Both the position numbers and the translations under genes were made by a program. Below, piece after piece: positions 11,931-23,100 of a stretch of 64,000 nt of DNA (the stretch's first letter is position 1; each line of letters starts with the position of its first letter). The stretch is taken from the NCBI GenBank assembly GCA_013398275.1, contig VZSE01004866.1:1773399-1837398 (forward strand), read 5' to 3'. The DNA is from Promerops cafer (taxonomy: Eukaryota > Chordata > Aves > Passeriformes > Nectariniidae). The notes under the pieces are model-generated. The model was given only the letters and a program-made list of their open reading frames with translations. It had not been told where the DNA came from and did no database searches.

Positions 11931-12967
11931 TCAAAGTGAAGCACAGGTGAGATCCATGGTGTAAAACAACTCCAAAATGGTTCTGGTGCTGCAGACCCCC
12001 TCGGGATGCTCGCAGGTGTTGTGAGAGCATAGTGCAGGCCAAGACAAAAGCCACTGCTGAGGTCCAGGTGGATTAAGATTTTCTTCTAGCAGTTCTGTGT
12101 TGCACAATCCAAATGTACACTAAACTTAGATCTGTACTTCTGCCAAGTCACAATTTATAAATAAAAGGCTTCAGAGCAAGCCAATTTTCCTACTTAGTTT
12201 TAATAGCTAATACTCTGAAAACCTCAAGGCTAATTAAACTGTTCATTGTCCTGCTGCATTTAATTATTCAGATATTGATCTAACATCTTAACACAAGACA
12301 AAATAGTGACACATTTTATATTTGGAAATGGAAAAAATAAGAAGCAGACCTGCTTTGAAAATCATTTAACAGTTAAAAACTGAGCTCAAAGAGCAGTTTC
12401 CAAGTGTTGACTTTTTTTCATGAGCCACATAGACTTTTTGTCTACTTTGGAAAAAGAAGAAAAAGAAGGGAAAAAAAGGTAGAAAGAACCCTAATAACAA
12501 GAATCCCAAACAATCAAGCAAACCCCTAAAGATTTACCCATAAAACCTGCCTCAAATTTCACATCTAGCTGAAAAAATACCCTACACAATACCCTACATG
12601 CCAAATCCATGTGTCTCTACAAAGATGGAGACAAGCCATTTGTAAAATCAGAACAGCACAGGGCAATCCTGTGTTCAATTCTGACCCTGCCTAAGACAAC
12701 CTCTGACCTTGGACTGATAAATATTTAGCTTGCCTTGCTCCTCCACTGCTTGAAAACTGAGCCTCATATATTTCCCTCTTTTACTGTTGTCTTAATTTAG
12801 GTCCCCATCTTTCTGATATGGGACTTGGTCTTGCTGGGTACTTAGCCTTGGGGCTGAAGCAGAACCCCACACAATACAGAACAAATTGCTCTATAAAGAC
12901 AACATTGTCAAGGTTCTTTTTTTAAAATAATGAGTTTGTGTTCCTCCTTAGGTTTTTCTTCTTCTCT
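11931..12967. other. Gene-free spacer
   Basis: AT-rich DNA with an A/G-rich patch near 12450-12485. I see no gene, transposon or structured repeat. Confidence 0.5.
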
Positions 12968-13002
12968 CCCCCCCCCCCCCCCCGCACAATCNCCCCCCCC
13001 CC
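12968..13002. repeat. Interrupted poly-C tract containing an ambiguous base
   Basis: Sixteen C residues (12968-12983) are followed by GCACAAT, then C, an N at 12992 and ten more C. The N inside a homopolymer indicates that the true length was not resolved in the assembly. Confidence 0.95.
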
Positions 13003-16000
13003 ATCATTTTAGTGCCTTGGAAATATCATCTCATTCTGAGGAAGCTTTCTCATGACTTTTTTGGAAAAGTTATTTTCTCCTTCCCAACCACAATATGTGA
13101 AGCTTTTGGAGAATGAGAAACACAGATGTTCTGGGTCCACCAGCATCACTTCCACTTTTATTGTTACATAAAACACAAAAAGAGAACCTGGGTTATTTGT
13201 AGTGGAAATAATCTGTAATTTAGTCATTTACAGCTAACCTATACACCCTCATGTGCACAGAAACTTATGAATATAGCACATAGCCTGTCTCATCCACAGG
13301 ACACATTTATCAGAGGCACTGTGCCCTAATAGTGCCTAATAACCTCCACTGACTGTGAGGACAGTTCATGCTGACAGGTCCAGAACACTGTTAGGTTGTT
13401 TGAAGGTGTGTTTTGATATTCCCAAAGTCATCCAAGATATTTACAAAGGACTTCAATTATGACCCAGGACTTCTGGGAGACTCACAAGATGCTGGAGCAG
13501 GATCATTTAGTGCTACATGGCTTGAGTGATACCAGACACATCACTCTGGCAACTGACTCCCACCTGCAAAGACCATGAGACAAATGGCATTATTAATGTC
13601 AAGGTTTGTGGGTTTCTTGTGTTTTGGTTTTTTTTCCCCAGAGAACACACTAAAAAACCAAAGTGATTTGCCAAACCATAGGCAACTATTCCCACTGGAT
13701 TTAATTTGGCCTGCTGGATGTAAGCCCTAGGGTCAGAAGATCCCTTGGAGGAGAGCTAATTCTGCTGCTATGGAGCAAGAAAAAGACAACAATAGCAGAG
13801 CGATTCAGTTGCATTTGCTGTCCCTCCAGTGACACTTAGGCTGCCTTCAACTTGCTTCTGGGGAACAAGTAAAAAAGATAATGAAATTAGCAGAAGACAA
13901 TGGGGTGCTCTTGACACCTCTGAAATGGAGATTTCACTGCAAGAGTAATGCAGACTGCTGACCCAGCACTGGGGACCTCTTCATGCAAGGCAGCACGGAC
14001 CAGACACTTTAATGGCAGGGGCAAAGCCCAAGCCTACAGTGAGAGAGCACAGAAGAGAGCAACAGGCTGTAGGGAAAGCTCCCCATACCTTAATCCATGC
14101 CAAGGTTGTGCTTCCACTCAAGACTTAGATCTTGCAAGCTGTTAAGGTCCTATGGCTGGTCATTAGATAGTTCTGGAATAATATTTTTGTTGGAAAGAAG
14201 GAAATTTAAAAATTTTAATAGCAATATGTATTTCAGTACAATGGCTCAGCAGGGGATTGACTTAAAGCTTGACAAATGGGAGATATTGTTTTTTGCAAAA
14301 GTGCAGCGTGCTCTGCCTTGCACCAGGAGGAAACATGGATCTTCCCTTAATTGGGTCTAATACTGGTTATAGGTAAAATATAGATACAGGAATAGCACAT
14401 GGCATCTGGTTGCACAATTCACTAGCTGGTAACTCCTATGCTGCATCTCCAACTCAGAGTAACTGACACCAGATAATACAGTTGGGATTAATCCAGGCCT
14501 TATGAAGTGTTCCAAAAACTTGGAGCTAATTACTAGGCTTGAGATTCTCAGATTGGCATATGGTGTTAAAAAATGTTGTGCAATTGAAGGGAAAGCATAA
14601 ATTTTGCAAGAGCTGTGTTTTGCCAGAAAACTTGCTTTCCCCTCTGATTATTTATTGCTAATTGCAGAGAAGTGTCTTACATGTGTCAGCGAGTTTCTTT
14701 TTGAGTCTGCTAGTCCAGATCCTGGTACCCTTTAAAAAAACACCTTACAAAAACCATCAGAAAAAAATATAGTTTCCAGTCTGGCAAAGAGAGTAGAATT
14801 GACCGTCATAAACTATAGCAGATCACTTTGCAGTCACATTAAAATCAAGTTTAATAACATTAAAGCTTGTACGTGGTGGGAAATTCCACTTTAAATTCCT
14901 TCAGCATCTGTTGCTTAAAAGTCAGCCATGAGTATTTAGCTTTCATTTCTCCTTTCCTTAGAATGGTTAATGCACAGACACAAGTTTTTGAAGGCTATAC
15001 TCAGGGTGGGGTGTTGCAAGGGGAGCAGAAGGACCTTGGCTGCACTGGAGTGGGAGAGTGGCATCTGCTGATAGGTATCAGGAAATTTCATTCACCTGAA
15101 ACTGTTTTACCACAGTGAAATTATTCAAGATCTAAGTTGGTTGTTAAGGTTTTTCTCAATTAATCTTCCCTGCTCAAATTTTGGAATTATTGCTGGAATA
15201 ATCTGCTGCAGAGTTACAGAAATTTAGGTGAACCATTTATTATTTATTTATTTATTTCACGGTATATTTCTCTACTGCAACTGTCCGAGCCCTTCCTTCT
15301 GCCATCTAAACAGCACCATCTTCAGGCACATTTAAAACCTATCCATTACCTAGCAGTGACCGAGCTGCTCCTCGTACTGGGAATGCTCTTTTTCTGGTGC
15401 TGAAATTGCACATCTCCCCCTCCTGTTTTTTCCCCGGGCATCGTCTTTAAGTCTTGACACTTGTCAAAATTATTCTATCACCCCTAGATGAGACTACCAA
15501 TCCCCTTCCAGTTGCACCCATTTTGTTTGTATGATTGAATCTTTTCTCAGCAGGACACTTAAATTTTCTCTAAAGTTTCAACATTATACCTGTTTAATAC
15601 TGTTTATTTCTCTAATTTACTGTGATTTTTTTTTTCCCCTGATCTCCTCCGTGGAAACACCAAACCTGTTTTCACTGGTATGTTCAAACAATATATTTCC
15701 ACTTTGTTTTCACCCTTGAAATAGGCAAAGAGATTTCTAGATCAACTGTATTTTGTTATCTACTTGTCTTGAACATATATTTTTAACACAAGTAAAATCC
15801 AGTTAAGTCAAAAGAAATACATGAATTATTAGGCTCTAGCAATTATGTTTGTTTCATATATAAACAAAACAAGTCTCGTCTTGTTGAGTATTAAAACCAC
15901 AGGAACATGCAACGAGAGATACTCAGTACATTTATAATACCATCGTAACCACCTACTGTTATTTCCCCCAACAAAATGTTATTTGCATGGTTTGTTTATT

Positions 16001-16589
16001 CCTCGATTTTTTTTAATAGTACAAAGGCAAACAAACAGAAAAAAAAAATCTACACAGCAGGTCTGTGTGCCGTCACTGTGCAGTTTTCTGGAGCTGTTGG
16101 AAGACGAAGCAGAGACAGGCAGAGCCTCATCCCCTTCATCCCACCGCCCACCCATGGTCTCTGTGCAGGGCGGATCGTAAAGCGACTTTCGCAGTTCTTT
16201 ATGGCAATGTTTGGCCTCTGAGATACTCAGTATCTGCTTTCGCCCTTCGCCTGACGGCTAGAAAAAGATGGGAGATGCAGTCCCTCCTTCCTGCCCTCTC
16301 CTTGCAGAGGAGGATAGGGCTTAACTTCAAGGAGGGTGCTCACATCCAGCATTGCCTCCACTGAGTTTCCCCCACTCCGTGGGATGTCTCCAGCTGTGGG
16401 TACTGTGTCTTGCAGCACTGACAGAGAAAGCACAAGTTCTCCTGCCTTTGCTTCATTAGGCAGACCAACAGCTTGGTGACACTCGAGGTTTTCGTTAGTC
16501 TTTATTTGGGAAAGAAAAATTCCTCAGTGCTAAAACTGTTGGATTTGCCAGTTCTCGGTTTTGCTGAGAGAGATAATTTTGTCGAAGTT
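13003..16589. other. Gene-free spacer leading into CpG island 3
   Basis: AT-rich DNA. A tetranucleotide stretch of TTTA units lies at 15233-15257. GC content rises from about 16060. No exon, transposon or RNA gene is recognised. Confidence 0.5.
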
Positions 16590-16700
16590 TCCACGTGGTG
16601 ATTACGGTTTGCGTCTGCAGGAAATGCTGCAGCAGGCAGCCCTCGCCAGCTTCCAGCGCGCGTCACCAAACGAAAGCAGAGAGCAGATGCGCCGGGGGCC

Positions 16701-16772
16701 TGTCCCGGTCTCCCGGTGTCCCTGTGTCCCGGTGTCCCGGAGTCCCGGAGTCCCTCCTTCCCGGCGTCCCGG
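16701..16772. repeat. 8-bp-period C-run minisatellite (G-quadruplex / i-motif potential)
   Basis: Nine CCC triplets occur at exactly 8-bp intervals, starting at 16704, 16712, 16720, 16728, 16736, 16744, 16752, 16760 and 16768, each separated by five bases of the type GGTGT or GGAGT. The complementary strand therefore has nine GGG runs with uniform five-base loops, well within the usual rule for intramolecular quadruplexes. The array ends about 28 bp before a possible splice donor at 16799/16800. Confidence 0.9.
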
Positions 16773-17154
16773 ACCGGGCCCCGGGGCGCGTAAGCGGCGG
16801 TGAGTGTGTGATCCAGACGTGCAGCTCCGCAGACATGGCATTTCTCTCGAGAAACAGGGGTTATTCCTCACCCCTGCTCGGACTCCTCCTGCCCGCAGAG
16901 CCGCCCCCGGGGCCGAGAGCCGGGCCGGGGCACACAGAGCTCGGGCGGGGCGCTGCTTTTCCCCGGGGAAGCGGGAGGGAGATGGGAAAGAGCCTCGACC
17001 ACTCGCGAGCCCCACGCCGTGCGGAGGTCCGGGGCTGGGTAAACCATCCCCTGGAAGGCTGGGTACCGCCGTGTCTCATCCCCTTGGCCCCGGGGGCGAG
17101 GCTGGGGGAAAGGGCTGTGCGGAGGGATGAAACTTGGAGTCGAAGAGGGGCGGC

Positions 17155-17202
17155 AAGGAACTGCCCCAGGCCAGTTCCTATCGCCTGGATAGGAACTAGG
17201 CT
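17155..17202. repeat. Three-arm inverted repeat that can form two competing hairpins
   Basis: The arms are AGGAACTG (17156-17163), CAGTTCCT (17172-17179) and AGGAACT (17191-17197). The middle arm can pair with the left arm (8 bp, 8-base loop). It can instead pair with the right arm, as AGTTCCTATC / GATAGGAACT (17173-17182 with 17188-17197; 10 bp, 5-base loop), extended by four more pairs across a one-base bulge. The two pairings exclude each other. Whether it is transcribed is unknown. Confidence 0.6.
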
Positions 17203-17752
17203 GTTCAGAATAAAGAGGCTTTGCGATGTCTTACAGCCAATGATAAAATTCTTGCGTCCCACTTTTGGGCGAGAGATCGCCTTTGTGGGTTAATTTTAGG
17301 AGATGGAAGAAGCTGCGGTACCGGCCGGGAGGGGAAGCGAAGGGTGGGAAAGTACCGAGACCACGCTGGAGGGGTCGGCCGAGGGCAGGCGGACAACGCA
17401 GAGCCCCCCTCGGCCCCGGGCTGATGCTCAGCCCGTCTCCGGTGCCACGCGGGTCTGTCTCGCCCCGTGGGTCCGGCCCGGTTCGGCAGCCGCAGGTTCC
17501 GCAGCTGCTGCAGCCCCGTCCCCAGGCCTGGGCTCAGCTCCGAGGGGAGAGCAGGGATCCCCACGGCTGCGTCCCGACGTGTCGTGTCCTTCGCAGGGCG
17601 GATCCCCAAGATCCCCCTGACAATGTGGTCCCCTAACAGGCCCCGGAGGGCCTGCGGCTCCCCCTCACTCCTCCAATTGAACCGGGGTTCGGGGGGCTGA
17701 GCCCGGCGCCCCTTTCCACACCTGAGAATAAACATAGACAAAGGAAAGGATT

Positions 17753-18006
17753 CTCCTCTCCTCTCCTCTCCTCTCCTCTCCTCTCCTCTCCTCTCCTCTC
17801 CTCTCCTCTCCTCTCCTCTCCTCTCCTCTCCTCTCCTCTCCTCTCCTCTCCTCTCCTCTCCTCTCCTCTCCTCTCCTCTCCTCTCCTCTCCTCTCCTCTC
17901 CTCTCCTCTCCTCTCCTCTCCTCTCCTCTCCTCTCCTCTCCTCTCCTCTCCTCTCCTCTCCTCTCCTCTCCTCTCCTCTCCTCTCCTCTCCTCTCCTCTC
18001 CTCTCC
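17753..18006. repeat. Perfect pentanucleotide array (CTCTC)n, about 51 copies
   Basis: About 254 bp of perfect 5-bp repeats, pure pyrimidine on the plus strand and pure purine (GAGAG) on the minus strand. It continues into a degenerate T/C-rich tail to about 18068. A mirror-symmetric homopurine-homopyrimidine tract of this length can form triplex (H-DNA). Because 5 is not a multiple of 3 and the unit has no stop in any minus-strand frame, it creates spurious minus-strand frames reading RRGEE repeats (267 codons ending at 17205, and 131 codons). These should not be annotated as proteins. Copy number is probably variable and may be collapsed in the assembly. Confidence 0.98.
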
Positions 18007-18570
18007 ACTCCTCCTTTCTCTTTCTCATTTTCTTTTATTTTCTTTCTTTTCTTTTTCTTTCTTTATTTTGGCCTCTTTTTGGGGTCTGTTTTTGTCTCTT
18101 TTTTACTCAGATTATTTTCCTTTTTGAGAAAAAAACGTTTTTCAAGTTCATTTCGTTTTGCCAGACCCTCTGGGCCCGGGAGCCCACGTTCCACGGCCTC
18201 CCTTAGGAAGAAGCAGTGTGAGGTGCTCGCACCTTTCCCGGCGCCTGTGCGGAGCAGAGCCCGGGCCGCCCCGTCGGAAAAACGGGACCAGCGCGGCCGG
18301 GTCCTCAGCGGAGAGGCGAGGAGGGATGGAAGAGAGGGGACTAAATTTCTGTCCACACAAAGCAGCTTCTCTTCACAGCTGGGAGGTGAATTCGATCAGT
18401 CCCCAGCGCCCCTCGGCCGGCCGGGCACCCCCGCCCCAGGGACCCCGTCCCGGCGGCCCCACGGCCCCGGCGGGGTGCGGAGCCAGAGCCGCGGCGCCGG
18501 GGTGAGGAGCAACCGCGTCCCGGCCCGCCGGGAGCTCTTCATTCGATCGCTTTCCCTCGCCCCCCAGTAA

Positions 18571-20023
18571 AATGGTGATCATCTTTACAGGAGAACACAG
18601 ATGCGGGTGAGGGTATCCTCACAGAGACCTCCTGAAGGAAGGAACAATTTTTCTTCATGAATCTGTCTCCTTCCCTCCTTTAGCTTTATCCCAAAGCAGA
18701 AGGTTTTTGTTTTGTTTTTGTTGTTTTGTTTTTGTTGTTTTGTTTTTGTTTTTTTTGTTTGTTTGTTTGCTCACCTATTTTTTCTTTAATGTTATTTTTA
18801 GAGGTGTCTCTGTCTTTATTGGCTGTTCAGAAAATTTCCACAGTATTCGGTTTTGTTCAAATAAGCATCTTTTTTTTAAATTTTATTTATTTTATTAACA
18901 CTCCCTGGGACATGACCAGATACAGATTAGTCTTAAATTAAGTCACAAAAAATAGGTGGCTATCCAAGATGAAAGATAAATTCCCAGCTACACAGGTGTC
19001 ATGTAGGAAGGCCTTGCATCCTGGTGTTCCCTACTCTTTTCCAGGTTTGACTTTACAAAGCTGAAGGTATTTTTAAAGTAAGTTTTGATCATTCTCTAGT
19101 ATGCACATCCTCTGTCGTTGCTCTTTCTAGAGCCTTGCTCAGATCCAAGAAACTTCTACCTGCTTTTGTTGTTGTTATTGTTGTTGCTGTGTCAAAAATC
19201 AATAGCAGAACAAGTATATTTCTCTGAGAAAAACCCCACAGAGGAGAGCCCTGCTCCCTGTGAGCCATGATACAGCATCTGAGCCCGGGCACTGAACTCT
19301 CCATGAAATGCCAATCACAGCTGAAGTGCTGCACACAGTTTGCAGCAGTTTTCTGCTTTCACTTCTGCACTTACACCTTCTTTGTCTTTTCCTCATCAAC
19401 GGGACTCTGCAGAGCCCTTTTCCAGCTAAGCATTGTTACTACCCCACATTTTTGGTTTACCTGATTTACTTTGCTGTCACTGCCCTTCAAATCACTCCTC
19501 CGAATTTTTATTTTCTCCATACCCAGAAGTGATGGTGTATGTGTCTGATCTCTGCTCTTTCACATAATATTGTAGACAGAAATAATATTTTTAAAAAGAG
19601 ACAGTTTTAAGTAAAATGTATAAAGGATAATCCGAATAAAACATACACCAGATCCTTCCATTCTTGAAGGTAGGGTGTCTTTTGCCCTTTTTGGAGTCTT
19701 CTGAAGTCGGTAAAATGTTATTCTGAGTTGGCTTTTATTAGGAATCTCAGACTTTGTATCAGTATATTGCTGACAGATTTCCTGCTTCATAGAAAACAAG
19801 AACCTAACTATAATTTCTGCAGCAACAGAGATGCTAATCTGACTCTTCTGTGCCAAATCTAGAATATCATTATTATTGATTAACATTGTTTGTGCTTGTG
19901 CAACTTCGTGAGATACATACCAAAGGTCATTCTTCAGGTAGCCTGTAACCTCTGGCTGTTTCCTGGCAATGTGATAGGTTGTTAATGGACCTTAATACTG
20001 GGGACATGCAAATCTGTTCCTAC
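18571..20023. other. Gene-free spacer with a T/G-rich low-complexity run
   Basis: A TTTTGTTG-type low-complexity run occupies about 18704-18770. The rest is AT-rich without recognisable exons or transposons. Confidence 0.5.
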
Positions 20024-20063
20024 GCTGACCATCTTGGAGGTTTTGCCTCCAAGATATTTCAGC
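20024..20063. other. Fold-back structure A
   Basis: A perfect 10-bp inverted repeat, ATCTTGGAGG (20031-20040) and CCTCCAAGAT (20046-20055), has a 5-base TTTTG loop. It is extended by GCTGA (20024-20028) pairing with TCAGC (20059-20063) across a 2x3 internal loop, giving 15 base pairs over 40 nt. It has no T run or other terminator mark. Its function is unknown. Confidence 0.7.
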
Positions 20064-20119
20064 CTCTGAAACATGAGTTTGCTTGGGGACGCATTAATAT
20101 CACTGTGAAATCTTACCTA

Positions 20120-20159
20120 CAAAGTTCTTCAGCATGAGGAAATGCTGAAACTAACTTTG
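20120..20159. other. Fold-back structure B
   Basis: CAAAGTT (20120-20126) pairs with AACTTTG (20153-20159), and TTCAGCAT (20128-20135) pairs with ATGCTGAA (20142-20149), closing a 6-base loop with a 1x3 internal loop between the stems. Like structure A it is 40 nt long with 15 pairs and an asymmetric internal loop, and its centre lies 96 bp from that of A. It is too short for a typical animal pre-miRNA. Confidence 0.7.
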
Positions 20160-23100
20160 CAAATTTGTTCTCTATGATCATGTTTTGGGAAAGTCAGACC
20201 TACAAGCAATTAGTATTAAGAACACATGAAAAAATTAGAGAATACTGCAAGTCGTTGCCCAGACTTTGGTTCTCCAAAACACAAACCACATGTCTTCAGG
20301 GTCTAGGTTTGAACATCAAGCTGAGTTAATTCAGATCTGATCCTACATGCAATTATGGATAATTTACAGGACCAATTCCATGTAGAACTGTATGTTTGCG
20401 GTATCTGCATCTTTTTGATGAGGAGAAGAAAATTAAGCGTAATGCAAAAACATTCGTATCACTCATCTGGATGAAAGTATCTATATGATGCGTGTGGCAA
20501 CATTAGTTCTGGTCATGAAATAATTTCTCTGACTTTTGAGAGACTTTCTCACTCTTTTAAGAGACTTGGTATGCAGATGCTAAGCAGGGTTGGCCACACA
20601 CTCAAACAGTCCAAGTGCCTCTCTCCTACCTTGGCCATATCACATCAGTCTTTACTTGCCTGGGGGCTGCTGAATAATCCAAATTCCCAATATAGAGAAA
20701 ACAAGGTGTCTTGAGCTGTGGTGTGATCACACTCACTGAGTCACTCTGGGGAATAGCTGCCCCAGATTTTCAGATTTTTGTAGGGATTCCATTTTTTCTT
20801 CATAACCATTGTTCACAGGAGCCACATCCTTTAGTGCTGCAACTCATTTCCAGAGTGCTGGTTCCCTCCCTGCTCATCTTTCCAAGGTACGTGCCTCACA
20901 GCTCCCAGCCTAATGGCATTTTGACATGCTGCTTGCAGAGTTGGGAAGCTTGGCTGCCCTCATAATGATCAACAGGAAAGAGTCTACAGGATAACAGAAA
21001 TCTGGAAAACATGAGGGGTGAAAGACGTGCCTTTGTTTAAACTGGAAAAAGAAAAAAAAAAGGAGTAGGAAGACAGGGGACAACAGTGTTCTATATGCAA
21101 AATGTGGCTACAAAGTTGCTGGAAATCACTTATGAGCAACTGAAGAAGAATGAGAAATTACTTAAATTTGCAGCAAAGAAAACTAGGATAAATATTAGAA
21201 ACAGAATCTGTTTCTGAAGAGGGTATCCAAGAAAATGATTTGATAGAAATCTCAGGACTTGTGCTACAGAAATGCAGATCAGAAAAAATATGAGATAAGA
21301 GATTATCTAAAGTGATTTACTTAACTTTGATGCAGAGGGTGGAATGGTGGGAGAGTGGCCCGGATGACTGGATGACTTCTTGACTTGTCTTTCAGTGCTT
21401 CATTGCTACAAAGCTATCTCACCCCCCGAGGCTAGGCAACTCTTCAGCTGGCTGACAGCTGATGCAGGATGGAGATTAAACTCAGCTGAAGATTGATTGT
21501 GGTGGTAGAAATATGTTGATTCAGGCTCTTAATTCACACCCAAACCACTGGCAGAGCCACTGCTGGCTTCAGTAGCTCAGCACCAAGTTCTTATCTGGCA
21601 GGAACTAACATGTCCATTTTGCTATGTTCTGAAGAAGTATCACAAGATTGGCCTCTTACCAAATCCATTCCATCTCTGTGAAATATTATGGCTATTTCAG
21701 CATGAGCTGTATGGCAGTCAGAGATCAGAGTAGCACAGAAGGTGATTAGGCTATTAAATTCACTAAGTTAATAAATAAATAGAACTATTAAGCTTTTCAT
21801 CCTCCCCTTGTTGTTTCATTTGAATAATTGTTGCCCAGGTTTTGGATATTGAAATTACTGCCTAAGAAATAGCCTGAGTGGAGCAGAAAGGATGCAAAAT
21901 GGACCAAGTAATAGGGAGGAGACCTGCGTTTTATTTTCAGTCAACAGAATTACTGGGAGAAGAACTTGAAGTAGGAAGCACAGTACTGTTTTTCTAAGTT
22001 CTGGTCACAAAGGTCCTTTCATGGAGACAGAGAGGGGTGATCAGCTTCACTTTTTGACTGAATTTATTTGTTTTATTATGCTCTGGAATAGATTAGGAGT
22101 GCTCATACAGGCAATTATGGCACCTCTGATGGGGCATGGCAATAAACATGAGGGAGGTGGAAACTTTTTCTGTTTTCATATTTGCAGTGTAAGGGGGAGA
22201 ATGTACTCAAAGCAGAAGGTGGTGGAACGGGTGGATGGTGAGGCAGAGCAAGGACAAGAAAATTAGGACAGTGGATGTAATGAGAAGGACAAAACAGCGG
22301 CAGGTTGAAGCGCAGGAATCAAATAGGCTTGGAGTCATTGTGGAAAATCACTACTAAATTATCTTGTGGTGAGTAGAAAGTAGCTGAAGAGAACAAGGTG
22401 AGGGATGCAAGGATCTAAGTAAAAGAGGAAGCAGGCAGAGACATGGACCTGGCATGGCTGGAATTGGCACAGGAAGGTGGCAGGGTTTGCTCATAGCAGC
22501 CCCTGGGCTTTCCTGCAAATGTGGCTCCAGGAGTCACAGCCCATGTCTGTGTGTGGATTTTGGGCACTTCACAGCTCGGCCTTGGGGGTACAGGGTGGGC
22601 AAGGAGGATGCTTAATGGGGATAAGCAGGGAGGAGACAAGGGCCCAAGTTAACAAATGACTCAGCTGAGCAGGGGAGGGGAGCCCTGAGGACAGAGAGAG
22701 CAGTGTCACAGGACCCTTGCTGCCCCGCTCAGCTCTTGCCACACATCTTCCCACCCTTTCCATGTAACACATCGGGCCAAGGAGCCTCAGCACCATCTCC
22801 TCCTGCCTCCACCACTCACAACAGCAGACAGGAAACCACCCTTGGCTGCTGCCACTCTCCCTGGCAGGGTAGCAGAGCCAGTGCTATTATTAATCTGCCC
22901 TATGAATAAAGCATCAGGAGGAGCCATCCCTGCCCTAGGGCACCTCCAAGAAGCTGCAATTCAGATGTGTACTGCACTGGGTATCCACCTCAAAATGGGT
23001 CGGGAGAAGCTGAACTAAAACCTGCCTGTCTGCAGGGATTGACCCACGAGGGATCCTCTCCCAGCAGGGTGCCAGACCTGCAGCCACAGCAGAGGGAAGG

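Larger units (their letters stand above)
16590..18570. promoter_or_regulatory. CpG island 3
   Basis: About 2 kb of strongly GC- and CpG-rich DNA, split by a pentamer array at 17753-18006. It contains a possible plus-strand splice donor GGCG|GTGAGTGTG at 16799/16800, right after a C-run minisatellite. Long open frames here (232 codons from 16595, 163 codons from 18079, and others on both strands) overlap each other and are rich in Pro, Arg, Gly and Ala, as expected from composition. No known domain is visible. The island probably marks a promoter or a CpG-rich regulatory element of an unidentified gene. Confidence 0.65.

Noticed and set aside
16595..17293. 232-codon plus-strand frame in CpG island 3
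   Set aside because: It starts through the C-run minisatellite, is Pro/Arg/Gly-rich by composition, and overlaps equally long frames on the other strand.
17205..18028. Long minus-strand frames with RRGEE repeats (267 and 131 codons)
   Set aside because: They are translations of the (CTCTC)n pentamer array, which has no stop codon in any minus-strand frame; no domain flanks them.
20024..20159. The two fold-backs as microRNA precursors
   Set aside because: Each is only 40 nt with 15 pairs; animal pre-miRNA hairpins are usually about 55-70 nt with longer stems.
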